Below the pieces are notes generated by a model. It did not search any database. It was not told the origin of the DNA and worked only from the letters and a program-made list of their open reading frames with translations. Below are positions 1-9,207 of a DNA stretch of 64,000 bases, piece by piece. Source of the stretch: Devosia subaequoris (GTDB lineage Bacteria > Pseudomonadota > Alphaproteobacteria > Rhizobiales > Devosiaceae); contig NZ_JACIEW010000001.1 in NCBI RefSeq assembly GCF_014197055.1, positions 558,001 through 622,000 of the forward strand. The letters are read 5' to 3'. The position numbers and the translations under genes were made by a program. The first letter of the stretch is position 1; each line of letters begins with the position of its first letter.

Positions 1-1632
1 GCCTTCGGCGCCATCGGTATTGTACCACTTGAAGCTCTGGTTGGCGTAGCCGTCCGAGCCCATGATGCGGCGCGGATCGGCCGGCACATAGGTCAGGCGA
101 TCGAACGGAATCCAGTGCATCTGGAAGTCGTTATTGGCGCGATTGTTGTCCCACTGGGTCCGGTCGATCACGCGGGGCAGGAATTCGATGCCGACATCGG
201 CAAAGTTTTCAGCCAGAAGTTCAAGCGTTTTGGCGTGAGCGGCGTCATTGGCCTCTACCACCAGGCTGAACCGCTGCCCATCGGGCCGCAAGCGGAAGCC
301 GGCACCATCGCGTTCGCTCAGCCCCGCTTCATCAAGCAGTTCGTTAGCCAGATCGGGGTCGTATTCGGTCCAGTGGTTCGACAGCTCCTCGCTGTAATAG
401 GGGGACCCCATCACCGGCGCGGTCTGCAGTTCCTTTGCCAAACCCGATTGCGTCAGCTCATTGATCAGTTCCCGATCCACGGCAATCGACATGGCATGGC
501 GTACTGCCTCGGTCTCGAACAGCCCACGCAGAACCTCGTCCGTGGTGTTCATATTGGGCACCAGCGACCACACATTGGAGTCCAGGCCGGGCACGATGTG
601 ATAGCCGCCGCGCTCCTCGTTCTCCTTGTAGAAGGTGTAGTTATCCAGGCCCATATAGCGCGCCTGCATGTCGATCTGGCCCTGCGCCACCATCAGGTTG
701 AGCGTTTCGGGATCCTGGAACAGCCGGTGCTCGATGCGATCGATATAGGGGAGCTGGTTACCCTCCTGATCCACGGCATAGTAGTACGGGTTGCGCACCA
801 TGGTGACGGTTTCAGCCGGCGCGGGGGTCTCGATTTTCCAGGCGGTGATGACCGGCAGCTCCGGATTGTTCCACCAGCCGGTCAGGGCGCCCTTGGAGCC
901 CCAGAGGTCAGTCCAGGCCGCGACATTGTACTTCTCGGCTGCTGCCGCGAGCTCTTCTTCGCTGGCATATTTATCGTTGTACTGGCTCAGATAGTGCTTG
1001 GGAAACAGGAAGCTGGGCCGGTCAAGGCTGGGTTCGCCGGTGGAATCCTTGGCCAGGATCTGCAGAAAATACACATAAGGCTGGGCGAATTTGATGGTGA
1101 AGGTCCGCTCGTCCTGAACCTCAAGCTCAAGCGGCACGCCGCCCGGGGCAAAGGTGGGGTCAATCGTCGGCACCAGTGCAGGATTGAGGAAAACGTCGTT
1201 ATACCAGAACTCGACATCCTCGGTTGTGACCGGCATGCCATCGGACCACTTCAGGCCCTCGAGAAGTGTGAATGTGAATTCGGTCGAATCCTCGTTGACC
1301 GAATAGCTCTCGATATAGCCTGGGGTCAGCACTGCCGTGCCGTTCTCATCCGCGGTCCATTTGAGCACACGCTCTTCCATGAGCTTGGTAGGACCCCAGC
1401 GGTCGCCCGGACCGCTATAGGCGCGGCGCCAGGTGCCGCCATACTCGCCCACGCTGAGGGCTTCCACCACAGTGGGGTTTTCCGGGAGCCGTTCGTCAAC
1501 CGGTGGCAACTCGCCCGACTCGACCATCTCCGCCAGCATCGGCGCCTCCTGGAAGGCCCAGGGCGAGCCGGCCATCGCCGTTGACGACAGAGCCGCTAGG
1601 GCAATCGCCGCAACCCAATTCTTGGTATTCAT
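1..1632 (-). CDS. ABC transporter substrate-binding protein, family 5 (partial)
   Basis: The coding frame runs leftwards from an ATG at 1632 and is cut by the window start, leaving 544 residues without a stop. A Shine-Dalgarno GAGGAG lies just upstream of the ATG. The N-terminus MNTKNWVAAIALAALSSTAMA is a signal peptide ending in AMA, so the protein is periplasmic. After it come an ELPPVDERLPENP segment and a GEYGGTWRRAYSG segment, which are typical of family-5 (DppA/OppA-type) binding proteins for peptides or oligosaccharides. The permease and ATPase genes would lie to the left, outside the window. Two palindromic operators upstream suggest control by the LacI regulator next door. The substrate cannot be told from the sequence. 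Confidence 0.85.
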   Translation of the reverse strand, partial: MNTKNWVAAIALAALSSTAMAGSPWAFQEAPMLAEMVESGELPPVDERLPENPTVVEALSVGEYGGTWRRAYSGPGDRWGPTKLMEERVLKWTADENGTAVLTPGYIESYSVNEDSTEFTFTLLEGLKWSDGMPVTTEDVEFWYNDVFLNPALVPTIDPTFAPGGVPLELEVQDERTFTIKFAQPYVYFLQILAKDSTGEPSLDRPSFLFPKHYLSQYNDKYASEEELAAAAEKYNVAAWTDLWGSKGALTGWWNNPELPVITAWKIETPAPAETVTMVRNPYYYAVDQEGNQLPYIDRIEHRLFQDPETLNLMVAQGQIDMQARYMGLDNYTFYKENEERGGYHIVPGLDSNVWSLVPNMNTTDEVLRGLFETEAVRHAMSIAVDRELINELTQSGLAKELQTAPVMGSPYYSEELSNHWTEYDPDLANELLDEAGLSERDGAGFRLRPDGQRFSLVVEANDAAHAKTLELLAENFADVGIEFLPRVIDRTQWDNNRANNDFQMHWIPFDRLTYVPADPRRIMGSDGYANQSFKWYNTDGAEG

Positions 1633-1713
1633 AGGCTTCTCCTCAAATCATCGCGCCGGGCCATCTGAGATGGCATCCGCAGCGCGGTTCTCATTTGTGG
1701 AGGGCGACACAGC

Positions 1714-1731
1714 AATGAAAATATTTTCATT
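1714..1731. promoter_or_regulatory. Palindromic operator, site A
   Basis: AATGAAAATATTTTCATT is a perfect 18-bp palindrome, 82 bp upstream of the family-5 binding-protein start. It shares its ATGAAA/TTTCAT arms with site B, 132 bp away. Size and symmetry suit a LacI-family dimer. The rest of 1633-2133 shows no credible gene. Confidence 0.6.
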
Positions 1732-1845
1732 ACGCATTCTCCTCCCTCTCCTGCCCCCGCTTCAAGTGCCCGCGTTATTTCTCGCTTATTCGGCATATCA
1801 AGCTGTAGCGAAGTGCATATTCGCTTCCGTCGGCCCCAAGTGCAA

Positions 1846-1863
1846 TATGAAACAATTTTCATA
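1846..1863. promoter_or_regulatory. Palindromic operator, site B
   Basis: TATGAAACAATTTTCATA is an 18-bp inverted repeat with seven paired bases per arm and the same arm sequence and overall length as site A. Paired sites 132 bp apart suggest DNA looping by a tetramer or binding of two dimers. The likely binder is the LacI protein encoded at 2134-3186. Confidence 0.55.
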
Positions 1864-2133
1864 ACAGCGAGTGAGCGATCGTGCGCCACCCAACACTCGA
1901 AGCTTCCATACAAGAAACTCAAGCGGATCAACACGATAGGGACTGAGGTCGGCGACCGGGCAGCTGGAATGCGCTGCGGAAAAAATTCCCCAAACGGTTA
2001 CTTAGAGACCCGCGCAGAGTTGTGAGAAGGTAGAATCTGATGCGGTTGGGAACAGGGGGCGGAGCGGCCAAGCCGCATATGAGGCTGTCTTGCTTTGGCG
2101 TGCCGCAAGCGCTGAACGTGGACGACTGGACGC

Positions 2134-3186
2134 TCAGTTCAGCGCCCGCACGCTGCCGCGCACGGTCAGCCGACAACCCAGCTCAAGACGATTGGCCGGC
2201 ATGCCCTTATCCGCCGCAACAATCCGCTGTTCGAGCAGGTTGAGCGCCGAAAGCCCGATATAATCCAGCGGCACGGTGACTGTGGTCAGCGTCGGCGCGG
2301 TAAATTCGCCCATCGCGACGCCGTCGAAGCCAACCACAGAGACGTCTCTTGGCAGCGCATATCCGGCTTCCTTGAGTGCCGGAATGACGCCCAGAGCAAG
2401 GTTATCGGCAGCGCAGAAAATCGCGGTTACCCCGCCAAGCCCCTCGTGCTTGGCGACCCAGCGCTTGATTGCTGCAGCCCCCATGTCAGGAAAATAACCT
2501 TCGGCGTGATGCACATAGGCCGTCTCAAGAGACAGTTCATTGGCGCGAAAGGCATCGAGAAAGCCGTCGCGCCGCCGCCTGACAGTGCCACGCCCCTCCC
2601 AGGTCAGGTGCATGATCGAACGATGCCCCTGCTTGATCAGCCAGTTGGTGGCAAAGCGCGCCGCAAACCTGTTGCCCGGCGTGACGCTGTCGATCTGCAT
2701 TTCATAGTCTTCGCCATTCATCAGCACGGCAGGAATGCGCGAGTTGGCGATGGCCCGCAGCAGATCGGGCCGGTCATCGCTGAGCAGCAATATGCCATCC
2801 ACCTCGGCCTGCCGGGCCTGCTCGACAAGTTTGGCGCCGCTGAAATTTGGCGTATCCACCTCGATCGGCAGCACCCGGATGGAGCGCCGCTCACATTCGC
2901 GCATAAGTCGGCTCAGAAGTGTCCAGGAGAACAGATTGTGCTGGTTGTTCGGCAACGTATCGCTCGGCACGGCCAGCATGAGGCTGCGCAGCACGGCAAT
3001 GGAGGCCTTTTCGCGCCGCCGTGCCAGGTAGCCGAGTTCGCTTGCTGCGCTCAGGACGCGATCACGAACTTCCTGTGAAATGGTCGCAGTACCATTCAGC
3101 ACATGGGAAACGGTAGATCCCGCCACCTCTGCGCGCGCCGCAATGTCCTTGATTCCAACTTTCCGATTCACAAAGCGTCCAGTCAC
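2134..3186 (-). CDS. LacI-family transcriptional regulator
   Basis: 350 residues, the usual LacI length. An N-terminal helix-turn-helix (about residues 10-60) carries IKDIAARAEVAGSTVSHVLN and is followed by a periplasmic-binding-protein-like sensor domain ending LGCRLTVRGSVRALN. It lies between the family-5 binding-protein gene and the remains of a liv operon, both on the same strand. The two palindromes at 1714 and 1846, downstream of its stop and upstream of the transporter, make it the likely sugar-responsive repressor of that transporter. The effector is unknown. The start could be a few residues further in. Confidence 0.9.
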   Translation of the reverse strand: MTGRFVNRKVGIKDIAARAEVAGSTVSHVLNGTATISQEVRDRVLSAASELGYLARRREKASIAVLRSLMLAVPSDTLPNNQHNLFSWTLLSRLMRECERRSIRVLPIEVDTPNFSGAKLVEQARQAEVDGILLLSDDRPDLLRAIANSRIPAVLMNGEDYEMQIDSVTPGNRFAARFATNWLIKQGHRSIMHLTWEGRGTVRRRRDGFLDAFRANELSLETAYVHHAEGYFPDMGAAAIKRWVAKHEGLGGVTAIFCAADNLALGVIPALKEAGYALPRDVSVVGFDGVAMGEFTAPTLTTVTVPLDYIGLSALNLLEQRIVAADKGMPANRLELGCRLTVRGSVRALN

Positions 3187-3239
3187 TTACCTGGGAGTGG
3201 AGTACCTTAAGCATGCAGGTCACACCGGCGATACCCACT

Positions 3240-4057
3240 TCACACAAGGCCGACGGAGAGCTCAAGGCCCAGAATGATCGAATAGTGGTTTGGGAAATTG
3301 GCGCTGAGCCATTCGAACAAGAGGAAGAGCGGAATAGCGCCCAGTGCCGGACCCCAGAGCCGGTTGGCCCCACCCAGTAGCGCCATGATCAGCGTCAGGT
3401 CCAGCGTGGTGCCTGGATGGCCCCTACCAGGGTGATGATGGTGGCGCTGACTGCAAAGAGCGCGAGCTTTACGCCGGCAATGTTGATGCCGGTATGGGCA
3501 GCCACGGTCTCGTCGTCGCCAATGACCTTAAGTGCCAGCCCCAGCCGCGAGCGAGAAATGAACCAACCAATGGCAATGGTGACGGCAGCGACGGCCAGCA
3601 ATTGCCAGTAGATCTGCTCGGCCGTGATGGGCAGGAAGATATAGCGGCCCAGCGTGCCGGTGACATTGACCTCGTACCAGGTGACGAGCTGGCGGATCAG
3701 CTCGGCCATGCCAAATGTGAAGATCACGAAATAAACGCCGGCCAGACGCAAGGTGGCGAGGCCGACAAGCAGCGCCACGGCCAGGCCGATGGCGGCAGCA
3801 ACCAGCAGCGCCGCCCAATAGGGTAGCGTTTCGCTTAGGACCGCCACGGTATAGGCGCCGATGCCAAAGAAGGCGACGGTGGCCAGCGAGACATAGCGGG
3901 TGGGGCCGGAGAACAAGGCCCAGGCACTGGCCAGCGCGACGTAACCAGTCATGCCGAGAAGCAGGCCAACACCATAGGCGCCAAGCTGGGTTGGCATCCA
4001 GGCCAGGGCCGCCAGACCCAGGGCAACGAGAACAAGTCCAATTATGGTGCGGGTCAT
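3240..4057 (-). pseudogene. livM: Branched-chain amino-acid-type ABC permease LivM, disrupted
   Basis: The ATG at 4057 overlaps the livH stop (ATGA). The frame gives a normal LivM membrane protein up to GAIQAPRWT, then hits TGA at about 3395. One frame over, the family resumes with LIMALLGGANRLWGPALG and continues to NHYSIILGL before stopping at 3240. Relative to intact LivM proteins, about 15 residues are missing between APRWT and LIMALLGG, and the C-terminus is also cut short. The junction reads GGACCTGACGCTG, compatible with a small deletion plus frameshift. No LivG or LivF ATPase genes follow; the next gene is the LacI regulator. It is most likely non-functional. Confidence 0.8.
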
Positions 4058-4926
4058 CGTCCGGCAGCCTTTCCGAAGAGACCCGCCGGCTTCCATAGAA
4101 GCACGCCGAGGAAGATGAGATAGGTTGCGGCCAGGGTCAGGCCGGGATCAACATAGGTGGCCACCAGGGTTTCAACAACGCCCAGCAGCAGCCCGGCGAC
4201 CAGTGCGCCCATAAGATTGCCGAGACCGCCCATGATGACGATGACCAGCGCCTTCATGGTGAAGACCACGCCCATGGAGGCGTTGAAAGTCTGGTACATG
4301 GAAATCATCACGCCACCGGAAGCGGCCAGCGTGGTGCCGAGCGCGAAGGCGAAACGGGCTGTGCGGGTCACATCAATGCCCACCAGCGGCGCGGCATTGG
4401 GATTGACGGCGATGGCCCGGATAGTGGTGCCCCAGCGGGTGCGCGTCAGCACAAAAAACAGGGTTGCACCAATGATGACGGCCAGCGCAAAGGCCAGAAG
4501 GCGATTGGCGGCGACATTGGCCCCCAGCACGTTGATGCCGGTATTGAGGAAATTGTAGCTGGTATAGTTGGAGCCAAAGACCACCAGCATGGCGCCCTGG
4601 ATCACGAACAGGAGCCCGAAGGTGGCGAGGATGGAGTCCACTTCCAGCGTGCCGCTCTTGGATGAGCGGGTCACCAGCGGCTGCATCATAACGCCGTAGA
4701 TGACGTAACCGAAGAAAAAGGCAACGGGCAGCACGATGGCCAGACCGAGAATCGGATTGATGCCCAAGGTCGAGAACAGCAGGAACGCGGCGAAGGCAGC
4801 GAAGATGAGAATTTCGCCATAGGCGAGGTTCATGATGCGCGAGATGCCGTATTGGAGCGTCAGCCCCATGGCGACCAGCGCATAGGTGCCACCCAGCACC
4901 AGCCCGGTTATCAGTGTCGTGATCAT
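4054..4926 (-). CDS. livH: Branched-chain amino-acid-type ABC permease LivH
   Basis: 290 residues from the ATG at 4926, beginning MITTLITGLVLGGTYALVAM. It is a multi-spanning inner-membrane permease of the LivH family, with typical segments such as GLTLQYGISRIMNLAYGE and MGGLGNLMGALVAG. The frame is intact and its stop overlaps the livM start by the ATGA arrangement. It sits between a frameshifted binding protein and a disrupted livM, with no ATPase genes, so it probably has no working partners even though its own sequence is whole. Confidence 0.88.
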   Translation of the reverse strand: MITTLITGLVLGGTYALVAMGLTLQYGISRIMNLAYGEILIFAAFAAFLLFSTLGINPILGLAIVLPVAFFFGYVIYGVMMQPLVTRSSKSGTLEVDSILATFGLLFVIQGAMLVVFGSNYTSYNFLNTGINVLGANVAANRLLAFALAVIIGATLFFVLTRTRWGTTIRAIAVNPNAAPLVGIDVTRTARFAFALGTTLAASGGVMISMYQTFNASMGVVFTMKALVIVIMGGLGNLMGALVAGLLLGVVETLVATYVDPGLTLAATYLIFLGVLLWKPAGLFGKAAGR

Positions 4927-4994
4927 TGTTTTATATCCAGTCCGGCATGGCACTTGTCGCCGCGCGGGATCAGTATTGCATTGAGTAGTCCAGC

Positions 4995-5040
4995 GCCCCA
5001 CCCCTGCCCCCTCCCCGCCGGGGGGAGGAGACGCTGAACA
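4995..5040. repeat. Short GC-rich intergenic repeat, copy a
   Basis: A CCCTCCCC-GCC-GGGGGGAGGAG stem-loop followed by acgctgaac. Similar C-rich/G-rich elements ending in GGAGA(C/T)G or GGGAGACG occur at 12853-12900 and 56767-56815. It lies between livH and the decayed binding-protein gene. Confidence 0.35.
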
Positions 5041-5066
5041 TCAGGTTCAGTGGGTGAGTTGCGGCT

Positions 5067-6295
5067 TTACTGCGCGGGCCAGGGGGCCTTGGGCAGCTTG
5101 GGCGCAACTGCGCCTTCGCGGTCAGCGGGGCAACGGCAACGAAATTGCCATCCTGCCACTGACCACCGAACCAAAGCGTGCGCAGCTGGTTATCTTCGAG
5201 CTTGACCTCGCCCAGCACGGTTTCGAACGTGCCGGTGGAGAGTTCTTCTGAGACGGCTTCGCGATCAAGACCACGACGCTTGATGGCTTCTTCGAGCATC
5301 TGAAGGCTGTTGTAGGTCACGACCGAACCCCACCAGTCCGGCGCCTGACCGATGAAATCGGTATGGCGGGCGCGGTAGTCCATGACGGCTTGGTTGTTCA
5401 CGTCGATACCGCCAAGGCTCATGATGCCTTCGATCTTGTCGCCATTATTGGCGGCATAGACCGGGAAGCCGACACCCACGCCCAGATAGAGCACTTTGGG
5501 ATTGTAGGCAGCGACCTGAGCCTGCTGGGTCAGCGCGAAGGTATCGGGCGGATAGGAAAAGGCCACGAACGTATCGGCGCCGGACGCGGCGGCTTCGTTC
5601 AGCATCGGGGTGAAGTCGGTGGTGCCGACCGGATAGGTCACATCGTAAGCGATGTTGATGCCGGCATCGGCAAAGGATTGGCGAGCGGCGGTGATGAGAT
5701 CAATGCCGAAGCCGTCAGCGACAGAGATGACCGCAACATCATTGTTGATGGTACCAGCTTCCTTCTGTGCGGTCAGGATTTCGGCCAAGGCTTCGGTATA
5801 GTCATGGCCACCCCCGAGCATCCAGAAGCTCTTGTTCCAGCGCTCAACGAATTCGGGGGCCTTATCGGTTACCGAGGACACGGCCAGCTGCGGATAGCCG
5901 AACCGGTCAAACAGCGGCGCAACGGCGAGGTTGAAGCCAGTGCCCCAGGGCGGCAGGATGAAATCGACCTGATCCTGGGTGGCCAGACGCTCGACGGCAC
6001 GCACGACTTCTTCGGAGGCCGAACGGTCATCATATTCGATTACTTCGATGGGCAGGCGCGTGCCATCGGGCATCTCGAGACCACCGGCCTCATTCACTTC
6101 ATGCACCCAAAGCTGATAATTGGGCAGGGTGGTGATGCCAGCGCCACCGGCATTGGCGCCGGTCTTGGAAATGGCATAGCCGATCTTGACCGAGGTGCGG
6201 TCCTGGGCCGACACGGCGGCCACGCCAACGCTGGCGAGCAGGGTCGCGGCAAGACCAATGGCGCGCAGGGCGGACCTGCGGGAAAACAGAGTCAT
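5067..6295 (-). pseudogene. Branched-chain amino-acid-type ABC substrate-binding protein, C-terminal frameshift
   Basis: The start is the ATG at 6295, after a strong AGGAGG, with a twin-arginine-like leader MTLFSRRSALRAIG. The mature part is a type-I periplasmic binding protein (VKIGYAISKTGANAGGAG, then EVIEYDDRSASEEVVRAVERL). At a G run at 5126-5130 the frame shifts. The family-like C-terminus (DREGAVAPKLPKAPWPAQ, then TAA at 5067) is read one frame over, while the continuous frame runs on to 4970 with an unrelated proline/arginine-rich tail. One missing G explains this. Only the last 20 or so residues change, so the protein might still fold. A sequencing error is the main alternative. Confidence 0.75.
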
Positions 6296-6402
6296 GAGTT
6301 CCTCCTGTGGGCCCAGTTTCGGGCCGTTGGTGCCGGGACAGTTTTGACTGTTCTCCGGCCACTGAGCGAACGCTACACGGGAATCTGACCGCGCCAGAAT
6401 AG

Positions 6403-6435
6403 ACTTTTTGCGGAGAAACTTGTACTTTTGCCGGA
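6403..6435. promoter_or_regulatory. Direct repeats, candidate AraC-type binding sites
   Basis: ACTTTTTGCGGA at 6403-6414 and ACTTTTGCCGGA at 6424-6435 match at 10 of 12 bases and are 21 bp apart, two helical turns. Paired direct repeats are how AraC/XylS regulators usually bind. They lie between the divergent araC-type gene and the decayed liv operon. Confidence 0.5.
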
Positions 6436-6449
6436 ATTGGGAGGGATCA

Positions 6450-7343
6450 ATGCCGCTGTCGGACAGCAGTTTGAATTTTCGGCCGGGTGTCGAGCTGGCG
6501 CGCGAGCTGGATGGACAGGTAATCGCGACGACGCTCGATACGTCCCGCTGGACCCTGCCGGGAGGACACAATTGCGTCTTCGTGCTGATTGCGGGCTCGG
6601 GCACGGTGACCACGGGCGGTGAGGCCACGCAACTTCAGGCGCCGAACCTGATCTGGATTCCCGCCCATCAGCAGGCTGAGCTGGTGTTGCTGGCGGGTTC
6701 GCGCGGCGCCTGGCTGACCATGTCCGATGCCGCTTTGGGGCAATTGGCCCTGCCCGGTCACATTGCAGAAGACATGCGGCGGCTCGCGGCCCGTCCACAA
6801 TTGGGCACGCGGATAGAGCGCGATGTGGCTGCCCGGCTGTCAACTCTATTCACACTGATGACCGAAGAATTGCGCGCCAGTGCCGCCGGGTCGGAGGATA
6901 TGGTGCGGCACCAGTTGGCCATTGTTGCCATTCTCTTGTGGCGCATATCGGATCAGGCGCCATCCACCCCCCGCCCAGCGCCGCGCACCATTGTGAGCAA
7001 CTTTCTCTCCATGGTGGACCAGCAGATGCGCAGCCATTGGTCGGTAGCCAATTATGCGCGCTATCTGGGAGTGAGCGTCGACCGACTGACCAGCGCGGTG
7101 CAACGCGCCACGGGACTGACGCCGCTCGGCCTGATCCACGCTCGCCTCTTTGCCGAGGCGCGGCAGATGATCGAAAATTCCGGCATGCAGATTGCCGAGA
7201 TTTCGGTGCATCTGGGCTTTGACGACCCGGCCTACTTCTCGCGCTTCTTCAAGCGGCTGAGCGGCAAGTCTCCGCGGCAATACCGACTTGAGGCGGCCGT
7301 AAGTCAGGTCCGCGATGGTGGATCCTATGCAGCCTGGCCCTAG
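6450..7343 (+). CDS. AraC-family transcriptional regulator
   Basis: 297 residues from the ATG at 6450, chosen because GGGAGGG lies seven bases upstream. The N-terminal half is a cupin-like sensor region (WTLPGGHNCVFVLIAGSGTV). The C-terminal half has the double helix-turn-helix of the AraC family: SVANYARYLGVSVDRLTSAV, then QIAEISVHLGFDDPAYFSRF and a KSPRQYR ending. It is divergent from the liv binding protein, with direct repeats in the shared gap, so it probably once activated that operon. Its targets here look decayed, while the regulator itself is intact. Confidence 0.9.
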   Translation: MPLSDSSLNFRPGVELARELDGQVIATTLDTSRWTLPGGHNCVFVLIAGSGTVTTGGEATQLQAPNLIWIPAHQQAELVLLAGSRGAWLTMSDAALGQLALPGHIAEDMRRLAARPQLGTRIERDVAARLSTLFTLMTEELRASAAGSEDMVRHQLAIVAILLWRISDQAPSTPRPAPRTIVSNFLSMVDQQMRSHWSVANYARYLGVSVDRLTSAVQRATGLTPLGLIHARLFAEARQMIENSGMQIAEISVHLGFDDPAYFSRFFKRLSGKSPRQYRLEAAVSQVRDGGSYAAWP

Positions 7344-7680
7344 CTCCAAACTATCCTTGGCTCACCTAGGTCCTATTGACAAAGGATGGCATCCATAGCT
7401 TTGCCCATGCACGGTACTGTTGCCTTGTCGACTTGAGACCGGCGGCCAGGTGATGACCGCCTATCGCGCCTTTCTCTCTCCCAAACTCATCGAGCAGATC
7501 GCTTCTGGCGAAAGTGGCTTCCGCCCTCTGGTCGGATTGGAGAGGCGGGCCACGCAAGACCTCGGCCCTCTAGAGGCTGTTGATGGTCTCGGCCAAGGCA
7601 TTGGCACAAGAGTCGCCCGCGCTGCCCACTGGAGGTTCGATACCGACCCCGGCCAATAATGCTCAAGGCTTATCGAAGAC
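7344..7680. other. Gene-poor gap with IS remnant
   Basis: This 337-bp stretch has no intact gene. Its right half holds a decayed IS3-family transposase fragment on the minus strand (separate entry). The left half shows no recognisable gene, promoter or RNA. Confidence 0.5.
7550..7656 (-). pseudogene. IS3-family transposase (OrfB) fragment
   Basis: Read on the minus strand, the segment gives GIEPPVGSAGDS, then NALAETINSL, a TAG stop and RAEVLRG. IS3-family OrfB transposases have GIEPSVGSVGDSYDNALAE followed by TINGLYKAEVI near the end of the DDE catalytic domain; the final E of the triad sits in ALAE. The TAG replaces the usual tyrosine codon. No neighbouring transposase sequence or terminal inverted repeats were found, so this is an old remnant of about 35 codons. 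Confidence 0.7.
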
Positions 7681-9207
7681 CTAGTTCAGCGTAACCTCTG
7701 CCTTGAAGACGACCCCGTTTTGAACGTCCTGCGACCATTGCCCGTCCAACTGCATGACCATTGCATTGATGAGTTTGCTGCCCATCCGCTGAACAATCTC
7801 CTCCGGTCGGTATCCCACCCCATTGTCAGCAACTTTGAGCAGCGCCTTTCCGTCAGTTACGGGCTGCAAACTGACGATCAGCTTACCCTGCTCCCCACCA
7901 ACAAATGCGTGCTTGAGCGCATTGGTGACCACCTCATTCAAGAGCAGCGCCAAGGGTGTGGCTCGGTCGTGGTCTATTGCGATAGGAGCAATGTCGAGCT
8001 CAAGAATGGCAGGAGACCCGTAAGCTTCCACCAGTGGCTCGACAATTGAAGCTACAAACGCTGATGCCTCCAGGGCCGCATAGGCATCGTGGTGGTACAT
8101 GTGTTCGTGAACCGAAGACATGGCGGCAAAGCGCAAATGGATGTCCCGCTTCACGTCCCTAGGCAGATCCTGCATCCGAATGAGTGATTGCATCGACTGG
8201 AGGTTGTTTTTGACACGATGATGTATTTCTCGGAACATCAACGTGTTGGTTTCCAAGGCACGTTCAAGTTCTTCTCGTCTCTGATTATCCTTGAACAAAA
8301 GTCGCACAATGCCGACAGCCGCTAGCGTCAGTCCCAGGCCTACAGGGATGATCAGAAGAAGCACTGCCCCGACGCCGCGCCAGAAGCGATCAAGCGTCTC
8401 GGACATGCTGACCGAGGCGACGGCAATCAAACTTGTATCTGGAACGGCAGCATAACCAATAATCCGCGCCTTTTGATCCACCGGCGATATCGCCGCGTAT
8501 GTGCCGGTCTCCGCGCGAGGCAGGTGATCTGTGAAAAGTACGTGCTCGCGGAGGTCCATAGGTCCCTCGGCTTTCGGAAAGCGACCGACGAGCATTCCGT
8601 CCTCGCGCACGATGCTGACGGTCGAGCCGGGATCCAGTGCGAGGGAGTCCAGAAGTTCGCCGAGAAGATCGACGTCGAAAGAGATGACCGCTACCCCGGC
8701 GAAGTCACCGCCGCGCTCCAGCCGCTGACTAAAGGCAAAGATCTGCGATCCATCCAGGCGGCTAATCAGCAGCGAGGACGTGTAGAACGGTTCCCCAGAG
8801 GCCGGAACCGAAAAGTAATCTCGGTCACGAATATCTATGTCTGCGAAGCCAGGATCCGTAGTGTATAGCGTTCGTCCGGCTGCGGAGACAATGTAGGCCT
8901 TGGCGCTGACGGGTAGCCCTTCAAGCGCCTCTTCAATTTGAGACTGCGTTTCGCCGCTACCTGGCGTCGGATTCGCTTCGAGCGCCAGGTCCATCCGGTG
9001 CAGAGCCTGCTCGGCGACTTCAACGATCCACCCGGTATTGATCTTTACAGCCTGAGCTGCGGCGATCGCGGACGCGGCGGCCCGACTTTCGGTGTCTTTA
9101 TGCCATTGGAATATCAGCGCCCCAACGACGAAGAACAAGAAAACGAGGCTCGCGACTATGAACGCGATCGCAGCCTTGGATGAACGAACGACTAAACCTG
9201 CAAGCAA
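7681..9207 (-). CDS. HisKA_2-type sensor histidine kinase with periplasmic Cache-like domain
   Basis: 508 residues. A membrane segment near residues 12-33 is followed by an extracellular Cache-like region (about 40-270, with AYIVSAAGRTLYTTDP and RDRDYFSVPASGEPFYTS) and a second membrane segment (about 279-303). The cytoplasmic kinase has FREIHHRVKNNLQSMQSL, the phospho-acceptor histidine motif of the HisKA_2 family (around residues 329-330). It also has the ATPase boxes LLNEVVTNALKHAF and KVADNGVGY. The start at 9207 is a TTG; no better-placed ATG exists upstream of the first membrane helix. No response regulator lies next to it, so the partner and signal are unknown. Confidence 0.88.
   Translation of the reverse strand: MLAGLVVRSSKAAIAFIVASLVFLFFVVGALIFQWHKDTESRAAASAIAAAQAVKINTGWIVEVAEQALHRMDLALEANPTPGSGETQSQIEEALEGLPVSAKAYIVSAAGRTLYTTDPGFADIDIRDRDYFSVPASGEPFYTSSLLISRLDGSQIFAFSQRLERGGDFAGVAVISFDVDLLGELLDSLALDPGSTVSIVREDGMLVGRFPKAEGPMDLREHVLFTDHLPRAETGTYAAISPVDQKARIIGYAAVPDTSLIAVASVSMSETLDRFWRGVGAVLLLIIPVGLGLTLAAVGIVRLLFKDNQRREELERALETNTLMFREIHHRVKNNLQSMQSLIRMQDLPRDVKRDIHLRFAAMSSVHEHMYHHDAYAALEASAFVASIVEPLVEAYGSPAILELDIAPIAIDHDRATPLALLLNEVVTNALKHAFVGGEQGKLIVSLQPVTDGKALLKVADNGVGYRPEEIVQRMGSKLINAMVMQLDGQWSQDVQNGVVFKAEVTLN

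Noticed and set aside
115..1584. Long plus-strand open frame of 489 codons
   Set aside because: It is antisense to the family-5 binding protein, which has a signal peptide, ribosome site and family motifs. GC-rich genes often leave the opposite strand open.
5363..6388. Plus-strand open frame of 341 codons
   Set aside because: Antisense to the liv-type binding protein, with no family resemblance.
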